Part shown: in pieces, positions 44,229-53,728 of the stretch
Numbering within the stretch: the first letter of the stretch is position 1
Layout: every line of letters starts with the position of its first letter
NCBI GenBank assembly: GCA_001600095.1
Contig: BCIX01000001.1
Coordinates: forward strand, 2,939,198 to 3,003,197
Direction: 5' to 3'
Length of the DNA stretch: 64,000 nucleotides
Source of the DNA: Bullera alba
Lineage: Eukaryota; Basidiomycota; Tremellomycetes; Tremellales; Bulleraceae
The notes under the pieces: generated by a model
The model's database searches: none
What the model saw: only the letters and a program-made list of their open reading frames with translations
Told to the model about the DNA's origin: nothing
Program-made: the position numbers and the translations under genes

Positions 44229-47200
44229 CTACGGCTTTGCAGTGTCCTGAGGCTCGGTTGCTGGAGCTATAGCCTTAGGAGCCCTCTTCCTCCTTGCCTC
44301 GGTGACGGCTTTGAGTATCTCGGCGTTCTTTTCTAGGATGCCTTTATAGACAGACTTTTGCAAGGGCGTCAATGATATAGGAACGATGATCTCGATCTGA
44401 AGCAAGTCAGCCTTCCACAGCTCGGAGACAGGGGTCACCTGTGAAGCTGACTTACTTTGAGCGGTAGTTTAAGCACATCCGCTTTGATCCTTCGAAGGAT
44501 GTACGGCTTGATCATCTCGTGTAGTTCCTGGATGAGACCTTCGTTGAGATCGGCAAACCTCGCCTCGAGATCCGCCAAGTCCCTGGGAAACGAGTCGTCA
44601 GTATTCGTACGGCTACGGGTGCGGCACACAAAAAATACGCACCTGAAAGTCTCTTTGTCCAGGAAGTTCAGCAGGTTGAACAGCTCCCTCAGATTATTGT
44701 TCAGCGGAGTTCCAGTGAGCAGGATCCGATGAACCGTGTTGAGCGTTTTCAGCCGGTTGAAGATGAGGTTACTGTCTGATTTGACTGTCCCCAATGTCAA
44801 CACTATACTGCTTGAGAAGCCCAGTCCGGTAACTCACGTCTTTGACCTTCGTCGACGCAGAGCATCTCCCAACGAGGGATGTCAGAGAAGACACGGAACT
44901 CGTTGCCAGTTATCATGTCGTATGTCGTCAACACGATGTGGCTGTACGAACGTCCGTCAGACATTCGCTGGAACTGAAAGGGTGGTATACAATGCTACTC
45001 ACGCTTTCAGTCCTACTGCTTTGCCTTGCTGACTCTTGTGGTATAGCTCGTACTGGGAGATCACCTTTCGAGCTACCAACAACATCAGTATCCCAGTATC
45101 CTGAAGGGACCACATCGTATTTCCACTCACATGCCGCTTCGCCGTAGTAAGGAACCTGGATTACCTATTAGCTCTAAGACGGGTCTGAAAGGCAACACTA
45201 TACTGACGACACGAAGATGGGGAACCCATTTTTCAAACTCTCGGACCCAGTTGGTGATCGTCCTAGATACCGTCAGCGTCAGCACTAGCTAGCGGCATAT
45301 GAAATGCACTTACGAATTCGGCACGACCACCAGACAAGGGTAAATCTTGAATTCATCAGAGCCTAGATACCCCAGCAACGAGGCGATTTGGACGCTGATT
45401 GAGCGTCAGCTTCATATTCCAGAACGAGGTCAAGGAGGCTTACGTCTTTCCCAGACCCATATCATCTGCCAAGATACACGACTCTCGTCTGAAGTACTTG
45501 TAGAGCAGCCATTGGAAGCCCTCCATCTAAGTTCCGAGGTCAGCTCTCCATTTGCACACGACGGACCGCTGTTGCGTTTACCTGGAATGGCATGAGGGTC
45601 TGAGAAAGCCGTACTGTCAGCTCCTATAATCAGTCCGACAGAACCAGACTCACTCCGCCGACCAGACACGCTGGCTGCTCTGTAGGTGGCTCTCGCACTC
45701 GTGCAGCCTCGGCCTCTCGCGCCTGTCGTTGCTTTGGGGTGAGGACCGGAATGACCACCTGTCTTGCCTTGAGATATCGTTCCAGTGCGTGCTTGAAGGC
45801 AGGGTACAAGGGAGAGTCGACCGGTGGCGGAGTATCCCAACATGCTAGTAACGGCGTCAGCGGGATAGATGAGTGTCTCAAGACTTTGTTTGTGACCTAC
45901 ATTGGTCGTACTGGAGATCGTCCCATTTGACCTTGACCAAACCATCAGCTGCTAGCTCTGTGGGCTTCATAACTTGACTTACTAGGCACCACGTCACCAG
46001 CGGAGCGACCATGTCGATGTCCCGCTCAGTCAGTGTCTTCCCAGTACTCTCCTCCCACACGTCGATGTCCATCCTGTCCGTACTGGGAGGTTCCATGCCA
46101 TCAGGCCTGTGGGGAGCAACAACCTGAACGTCCTCGTCGTCGTTAGAAGGAGATGGCGACGCTGATACAGACAGTACTCTACCACCACGCTTCAGAGCCT
46201 GGTGTTTGGGCTTAGGTTTCGCCTTGGGCTTTGGCGGGACCAGCATGACATCCAAGACCCGGTCGACGGTCTGATATCGTCATCAGTACGATTCCTCTAT
46301 CTCGTGGACACCCGCTCACCCTCCACGCGTTTGGGATACTGGCCTCGGCATTGACGTCCGGTGCTGGACCATGACCCTGCCATTGATCAGGCTGGTTGTG
46401 GTGTCCCTTGCTTCTGCTCCCATTGACGCGGTCATCTTCCGCCATGACTTTCGCAATGGTCGGTTCGGCGATATCGTCTCCGGCCGCTGCTAAAGTCTGA
46501 TCCGTGATCAGGTTCAGAGCGGGCCCCTTCTCGAGGAATGAGCGCAGCTTCTGTCGGGCGATCTCCTTCAACCACCAATGAGGAACCCATGTGGCCTGTC
46601 GACCAACAGATCAGTCAGGAATAAAGAACTTCAGGCCTGTACTGACGTGTCGGAAGCCCCTGAGAGTCCACTTGACGAGGTATTCCCGCTGTAATGCCTC
46701 TTTGTAATCTGGCTTGTGATCGAGCTCCTCTGGGATGCTTTGGGCATCGGGAGGGAGTGGTCGCCAAGCACATATCTAGCTTCTGTCAGCTGTAGCACGA
46801 CGACAATTCACTGAACTTACGATGTCCACGGTCCACGGCCACTCGCGGCACTTATGACAATGCCAAGCATCAACTTTCTTCTGAGCCCGCTGATAGTGCT
46901 CCGCTCTCTCTGCCAGGCTCTCGGGACCATCTCCTTCCACTGGCTTCACTACAAGGGAAGTGAGCACGTACTCAAGCTGGACCCTTTATGCTACTCACTA
47001 TGTTCGTAGTGGCATGACGAGTGGCATCGGTGGCACCTGAAGAGCAGTGCTACCTCTGCTCGAGGCTTCTGATCGTCGAGCGGATCGTTTTCCTCCTGCA
47101 TCTTGATGTCGCCGTCTTTGTCTTTGACACCTGCCGGGGCTGTCGCTGCATCGACGACCTTCTCTTCGTGGCATTCGAAGCACTTGGGGTCCGCTGTGCA

Positions 47201-49093
47201 TCTAGTGCAGACAAAAGTCGCCTGTTCGTCGATGCCCAGAGATCTTCTTGGCTTCTCCCCAGCATCAGGGGGTCCCTCCTTAACCAGAAGGTCACTGAGC
47301 ACCTGTTTTTGCTGACCGGCCCCAAGGCAATTCTGATCCCAGAGCATATCAGCTTCTGAAGCCGTCTGAAAGACTTGTTTGGACCTACCCAGTGCGACGA
47401 TATGACACATTTCTCGCACTAGGATACGGGCCGTTAGCTTTCGTGGTTTGCGAAGGAAAGGCTCGACACGCACCTCGAGCCAGCCCAACAGAAGATGTGC
47501 CTGCTCTCCATCCGAGATCTCGTCGTCGTCCTGCTTCTTTCGCTTGCCAGATTTCAGCTTCCTCTTGGTTGCTTTCTCGAGCATGACATCGGCTCTCTCC
47601 CTCGAGCATTTCTCGCAGAACTGAGAGAGGGCAGTCAGCACAGCTAGATTTCGGGCACCTATCTTCGACTCACGGGTCTATGTTGCTGTAGAGCCTTGGA
47701 TATGACTTCAGGCTCAACGACCAAGCGATCCTCTTCACTGTCTACCTCACTCTCCCCCAGTCGATACTCTTCTATCTCATCCTCGCCCTCGGGTTCGCTG
47801 GATCCAGCCTGCTCCTGGATGCCATCGGGTTCAGAGCCATCGGAGTCTTCAGCCTGCTTTCGCATGCTCCTTCTAGGTGACCGAGTCGGTTTGATCGACC
47901 TGTGATGGCTGTAGGAAGATGCGATAGAGTCGCCTCTACTCTGTCGTGGACGATTCTGGCAGGATAGAGAGTCAGCGCGTATCACCAACTGTCTCTTCGT
48001 TCTGAAGTATACTGATGAACCTCCTTTGTAGGATCTTTGAGATCGTCCACGACAAAGGAGAGCTATACCGGCAGCCAGTGAGGCCGGGGAGGGAAGCAGT
48101 GATATTGGCAGAAGGAGTGGCACTCACCCTCTCCCTCAAAGCCCATTCCTTAGGCTTAGGCTTGGCTTCACGCTGGCCAGCTTTTCCACGTCCTCTTGAG
48201 TTGACCCTGGTTCGCTTGGATCTTCGCATGGCAAGCTCATCTTCGCTCTCCGACTCTACATCTCCTTCTTGATCTCCCTCTGATTCTTCCAGGCCATACT
48301 CGCCATCTGAGCTTGGTTTCACTTTTCTAGCTGCACTCCACCGCGACGGGACGTTGACAGCTCGACGAGAAGGCGGTTCTCTCTTTGGTTTGGCCATCAC
48401 CGTGAGAGGGGTGAAGGAGGAAGTACTGCTTGACGGATCACCTCTTGCGCTGCTTTCCTGCAGCGTTTTGTCTCGAGATTTATGTGTAGATCGCTTCGAA
48501 GGGTTATCGTGTTTGTAGGTCCGAAGTGTCGAGAGCGACATGAAGGGGATCTCCACAACCACGTCTTGCGGTGCAGCTGATCGCATAATGGGTGGAAATC
48601 GCAAGGGAGATGATGTCGTAGATTCGGATGGAGTGGGTGGGACTTGCCTCGCCTTTTCTTTTCCTTTACCCTTGCGGTCCGTGCGCGGAACCACCATCAC
48701 TGATTCCCCGTCCGAGCTCGCCTGTCCATATCGCCCATCCAATCCACCTATCACTTCGAAATCTGACGCTTCATCTCTCTCAGAGCTGAGGGCGAGCGGA
48801 TCGGTCGATACTGTCGGAGCTTTGTCTGGACTGAAAGATGAGCTGGAGCGGGGATAGAAGAGGGGTGTCTCTGCTCGAGGTCTTCTCGTAGAACTCGTAC
48901 GTGGTCGAGTGCTGGTCTGGTGCAGTGACCGTGCTGTGGACGCTGGGCGAGAGGATGTCCCGATTCCCTGGTCCATCTCTGACAGTCCTCTGAAGTCTTG
49001 TCCCACGTGCTCGTCATCAGAGCTCTCGATCCGTATAACGCGCTGATGAACATGTCGCCCAGACATCATGCCAATCCTTGACTCGCGAACCAT
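44229..49093 (-). CDS. N-terminal half of a CHD/Mi-2 (Mit1)-type remodeler: PHD-like fingers, chromodomains, RecA lobe 1 only
   Basis: Starts 'MVRESRIGMMSGRHVHQRVI' with an in-frame TGA 12 bases upstream. About 450 disordered residues precede Cys/His clusters 'FCEKCSRERADVM', 'VCTRCTADPKCFECHEEK', 'LFRCHRCHSSCHYEH' and 'WHCHKCREWPW', typical of fungal Mi-2 PHD fingers. Chromodomain-like blocks 'EYLVKWTLRGFRHATWVPHW' and 'VTWCLVKWDDLQYDQ' follow. Lobe 1 of the SNF2 motor is complete: 'MEGFQWLLYKYFRRESCILA' plus Walker A 'DDMGLGKT' (45445-45468), motif II 'VDEGQR' (DEGQ at 44842-44853), motif III 'HRILLTGTPLNNNLRELF', then 'PYILRRIKADVLKLPLK'. The protein stops after 'YKGILEKNAEILKAVTEARR' ... 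'TAKP'; lobe 2 is absent downstream. Lobe 2 of the same class is encoded by the adjacent upstream gene at 49575-53074. Alone this protein cannot be a complete ATPase. Confidence 0.88.
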
Positions 49094-49574
49094 TTGGTTT
49101 GATCAGTCGTGAGACCGAGTTGTGTCGGACAGGTGGTTCAATCTTGAAATGCTAGCTCGACCGCCAAATGTTGCCCTGCGTAGCTTGGGCACTACAGCTC
49201 CCTACCATAGTGCTGATCTGTTCGTGCTGGTCGACTGATTCTTGCGCTGAGCCAGCAACATTTGGCATCTTCAGTCTTTGGCCAGGCCTGACTTGATCTT
49301 ACCCCGCGTTTACCCCGTGTTTCATCGCGTCGGTGGTGGCAAACTGAGTGGCAAGGGTGGCGACGACAAGCCTCCGGCCAACGCCTACTGCCAACATCAT
49401 GACCTCGGATCGGGGTTACTCGTGCATGGATGTTGTCTATGCTGGACATGACTCGTATCTATGTATACAGTATTGCTATGATACACTCGTGCGATGCGGA
49501 GACGAGTACGTGAGATGCGTGATGGGTCATGAGTGGTCGTGAATCTCGTAATCATCATCGTCGAATGCTGCCAC
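49094..49574. promoter_or_regulatory. Spacer between the two remodeler half-genes
   Basis: These 481 bases follow the stop of the lobe-2 gene and precede the ATG of the lobe-1 gene. The lobe-1 frame has a stop at 49103-49105, so simple read-through fusion is excluded. The spacer contains two near-identical copies of a 'TACCCCGNGTTT'-like string (about 49300-49325 on the plus strand). It presumably holds one terminator and one promoter. Confidence 0.5.
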
Positions 49575-52500
49575 TTACTTGGGCCACTATAACCTCCGAC
49601 GTCAGCGTCGACCGACAACTCGATTTGTTCATAATCTTACTCACGTATGAATAACAGTCGAAAAGCTTTTTCATGGTGGCTGCCGGCCGGCCTTTGGATT
49701 GAGGAGACGCCGCTCGCTCTTCCTCCTCTGCTTGACGGATACTCGCCTTGAGTGCCTTTCTCCCTCGAGCGACGCCGCCAGCGCGATTGATGGCACACTG
49801 GCTGATCGTGTAGCCACATGCAGCTCGACAGAATGGACAAGGGTGCTGCAGGTTACCGCTATATGATCCCGAGGGGTCCACTATCTTCGCTGCCTCGAGG
49901 TGGTCGCAAAGGCTTTTCCACGCAGGACCGCTGCGTTCCTCAGGTCCGCGGCTCGAGAGCGAGCTGAGGTGTAATCAGTATTCAGGTCGGACCCTGACCA
50001 CTCCTGATTCCTATTCACCTCTCAATGGTAACGGGACCCAGCTTGACAATGGGACAATCTCGCAAAGGCTCTTGATTGCCTTGGCAGAATGTGCAAGGCC
50101 CTGAAAGATCCGGTCCCGCGCTTCTTGCTCGTTTGGACGGACGAACTTCTCCGGTAGGCTCGTCGTCATCTTCGACGACAATTGCTGCTTCTCTTGATCC
50201 TGGTAGCGATGTGGTTCCCATCGTTCCTTTTGGTGGTGTCTGCTTAACGGGAGCTACGTGTGGGCTACTTGTACTTGTTCCCATGCGCACCTCCTCCGGT
50301 CTCCGAATCTCGTCCAGGTGAGCCTATTGGGTGGTGGATGTCAGTGGGCTCTCTGGTAGCTATATGAGATACTGACCTCTATGCCAGGAAGCGCCATATT
50401 CGTTGACTCCGGGGTACGCGATGCCGCTGACGCTTCCTTGCTTGGCTGTCGCCTGCAGTCCGACTCAGTGTGACCAGGCTGTGCGCATTGCGAAGAGATG
50501 ATTTTCACGCCGTGTCCTGGCGCTGCAGTTTCAGGTATGGCTACTGCTGGCACCGGTGTCGATCTCGAGGGTCCAGGAAGCGGATCAGAGGGCTTGATTG
50601 GACCAATCGATGTCTCCTGGTACGGTTGCGGGAGGCTGGCCTCGGCATTCCTGTTGTTGAGCGTTCGGTGGGCTTGCAATGGCCGGCGCTTGAACTGTTC
50701 GGGAATTGGGGGGATCGGGTAATCGTCACTATCCGGCATGATTGACCTGCCGGACAAAAGGACCGGTAGGACTGCGTTGACTTGGGCCGGTGAAGTGAAG
50801 TATGTGCCACCTGATGGATTCGTCTTCATCAAGTAGCTATCCGTCTTTTCCGCTAATTCGAGGTACACTGACTTCCGTTGGTCGCCGTCGATTTCGGGTA
50901 CGCCCATGAGGCCCCATTTCATTACACTCTTTTGATCGCCCGTCTCCAGGAGGACGTGGTACAGCCAGTAACAGATGTCGATAGCTTGAGCAATCTGGGC
51001 ACCTGCGACAATGAGATTGCCCCTGCTTGCCGTAGTGCCGTTGACAGATCTGGGGGGTGCCGCTGGAGCAGTGATCGGCTGGGTCTTCTCTGGCGACTGT
51101 GGTCGGGCGGGCTCTGGCATTGGAGGAAGGCGGGGTTGCTGTGGAGCAGGCACTGCATTGGCGATTGCTCCGTTTTGCAGCATGCTCTCGTAGGCACGCT
51201 GACTTCGTTCCGCCTTTTTCTGCTTCTTGGCCTGTAGTCTCGCACTGCGCTCTTCTGGTGTCTCTTCTGGCTTCTGGGCGATGGTTGAAGGATCGGCCGT
51301 TGCATTATTACCTTCGGCGGCGTCTTTCATCACCATCTCTTGGGCTCTGGCGATGGCCAATTTCTGTTCCGGTGTCAACGCAGACAGTAGTGAATTCGTC
51401 GATAAGAGTGGATTCGCTAAAGGCTTCTTCGAAACCACCGGTTCACCGCTCAGAGGATCCAGCTCGCGAATGCCACCATCGCTATCCGACTCAGACTCGG
51501 ACTCCGATTCCCTGACCTGGAAGTCGGCGTCTGACGAGTCTATGGCATCCGACTTGCGCTTCTTCTTCCCCTTCTTATTGGCCTTATGGGGGGAGCCATC
51601 GGAGAGTGACGCGTCGAGACCGTACTTGACTTTCGAGGCTGCTAGTCTTCTTCTTCCTACCAGAGCCTCGGCATCTCGGGCTGCTTGAGCTTTTTTGGCG
51701 TTCTCCATAATCACCTTCCACGCATTATCCATCTCTTCCGCGTTGACAGCCTCGTTCTCGTCTACCTCTTGCAACCGACTTTGATCGTGTTCCCAGATCT
51801 TGGCGAAACCAAAAGACATTGTTTCCTTTGCTTTGGCCGCTCCGGCCTCCTCACCTTCTTCAGGCTCAGTGACCCCATCCACCTTCGCCTTGTCTCTTTT
51901 CTCCATCGCTATAGCCTCCACTTCAGCATCTTGCTGAACCCTCTCGATCAGGTTTTCGACATCCTGAGCGGTGTATCGTATATCGGAGGCCGCGATCCCA
52001 TCCTCATTTGACTCGTATAGGGCTGCTGCTCCATGTAACAGCATGCTGTCGATTTCTCCTTCCTCGCTGTCTTTGCCCATCTGTTGGACTACCAGGTGAT
52101 CGAGCACCATTTTCTTCTTGCCATTCAGTATGATTTGCTCTGCGCAAGAAGCGTCAGCTTGCTGTGACAGCGCGCATAATCTTATGTGGAAGCTGACTCA
52201 CCTTCCACGCTGTTCTTCATCATAAGCTTGAACACCATGACTCGCTTCTTCTGGCCGTATCGGTGACTTCTCGCGATTGCCTGGATTGGTGGATGAGCGG
52301 ATGAGACATGACTGGTCAGGTGTCTGGCATACTTACCTGCAGGTCCATGTGGGGATTGAAGTCAGGATCGTATACGATCACTATATATTCGATCAGCCTG
52401 TCAACCTCGATTGGTCAGACTAATAGTCACACTACACACCTATATCGGCAGTAGCTAGGTTGATACCGACTCCTCCTGCTCTCGTTGTCAGGAGAAAGAT

Positions 52501-53074
52501 GAAAAACTCGGAGTCGGGGGCATTGAATGCGTCCATGGACTTTTGTCTCTCTGCTTGTGGTACGTCGCCATCTAGCCTGAGAAACTTGTACCCTTCTCCA
52601 TACATGAAGTCCTCGACTAAGAAGCAGATAAGTCAGTCAGTCTTTTTTAGCTCTCGTCTGGGCTTGCCCATTGCCCATTGGCGTCATACCAGCACAGTCA
52701 CTCACTTCGGTCAAGAGCTATTTTGAACTAAGTCTTCGTCAGTATGCTATCCCGAAGTTGTGTAGCGTGTATTGGCCTACTTGGGAGAAGAGCAGAACTC
52801 TGTGACCCCTCTCTTTCAACTTTGGCAGCAGGAGCTTGAGGAAGGCCAACTTCCCAGATCCCTCTACGAGCTGCTTCTGTTGCTGGTCCTGAGGCAGATC
52901 CTCATTCTCGAGCTCCGGAGCTGATAGGTACGGATGTTGGCAGACCTTTCTCAGCTACGTTCGCCACTGTCAGCGAGTGCTTGACCCATGACATCAGAGG
53001 TGCAGCCGGAGGCCCTTCGAAGAAGGCCCACTCACCTCCATGAGGATATTCTTCATTGTCTTGACGGGCGCCAT
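49575..53074 (-). CDS. C-terminal half of a CHD/Mi-2 (Mit1)-type remodeler: RecA lobe 2 and C-terminal tail only
   Basis: Starts at 53074 '[13 protein letters not shown]' and splices to '[20 protein letters not shown]'. An in-frame stop lies 15 codons upstream (53117-53119). It then holds every lobe-2 SNF2 motif: '[11 protein letters not shown]' (IV), '[20 protein letters not shown]', '[17 protein letters not shown]' (V), '[15 protein letters not shown]' with '[14 protein letters not shown]' (VI), and '[20 protein letters not shown]'. About 600 acidic, Ser/Pro-rich residues follow with three Cys clusters near the C-terminus ('[11 protein letters not shown]', '[14 protein letters not shown]', '[15 protein letters not shown]'). 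The proposed end is 'CYSYWPK' at 49575, after an intron at about 49593-49643. There is no Walker A or DEGQ box anywhere upstream, so this is not a full helicase. The missing lobe lies in the next gene downstream. Confidence 0.88.
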
Positions 53075-53728
53075 GGTGTATGCCTGTGATTGCTGTCCCG
53101 GATGCGCTGGTAGAGACTATGCAGTACCTGGACTAGGTACGAATACCCAGGCTGGTCGGTACCGCCTCTTCAGGCTATCGACGAAGAAGCTGAAGAGGAG
53201 ACCGAAGAGAGATTGATGTTGCCGGAAATCAAAAGTCAATCTCGCGACGCGACCGATTTGTTGTTGCCAAACGATCGTTCTGTGGGCACCGACCAGACTA
53301 CGACTTCAATTCGGGTTTGCCTGGTTTTGCTAAGTAAGGCTGCTTGGCGATAAGAGGGGAAGAGGAAGTGAGAAGATTGGGGGAAGAGATAAATATATGG
53401 CCGTGGACAGCCTACACCCTTCCTCTGTCCGTCCTCCCTAACGACCATATCTCGCGGGTGAGCCTCACAAAGGATTCAGCTTGCTTCGGTGTGACGAGCC
53501 TGGACAGCGGATGGCGATCTCGAGAGCATTCATCTTGACAAAGGAGTGCCGGGAGTCAGTTAGGCGTGTATCGTCATACCACCCATCCAACTTGTGGCAT
53601 GATCAACGATGCTCCCTGATCGACATTCACTCTATTCACAACTGCATAGCTGATCCGGATTAATCACCTTCCGCCCTGGATCCAGTCTCCACCTCCTTGA
53701 CTTGACTCGGTATACTGATCGGTCTATC
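53075..53728. promoter_or_regulatory. Intergenic upstream of the lobe-2 gene, no lobe-1 remnant seen
   Basis: These 654 bases lie between the MetRS stop and the lobe-2 start, both minus-strand. I looked for leftover lobe-1 or chromodomain coding and found none. The 71-residue minus frame at 53236-53448 shows no SNF2 similarity. A pyrimidine-rich stretch on the minus strand near 53180-53220 could be promoter or leader. Confidence 0.5.

Noticed and set aside
49335..49343. GGTGGCAAA, identical to the Rpn4/PACE proteasome element of yeasts
   Set aside because: Rpn4 control is described in ascomycetes, the neighbouring genes are not proteasomal, and UMP1, which is in this window, shows no such site nearby. 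Chance match.
50430..50485. Retroviral-type CCHC zinc knuckle suggesting a transposon remnant
   Set aside because: The first Cys is missing and the segment is in frame with the remodeler tail; no reverse transcriptase, integrase or repeat is nearby.
49094..53074. One circularly permuted protein made from a transcript running through both remodeler halves
   Set aside because: The lobe-2 gene ends at a stop (49575-49577), 481 bases of spacer follow, and the lobe-1 frame has its own stop just before its ATG. A cryptic splice around these cannot be fully excluded, but two genes is the simpler reading.
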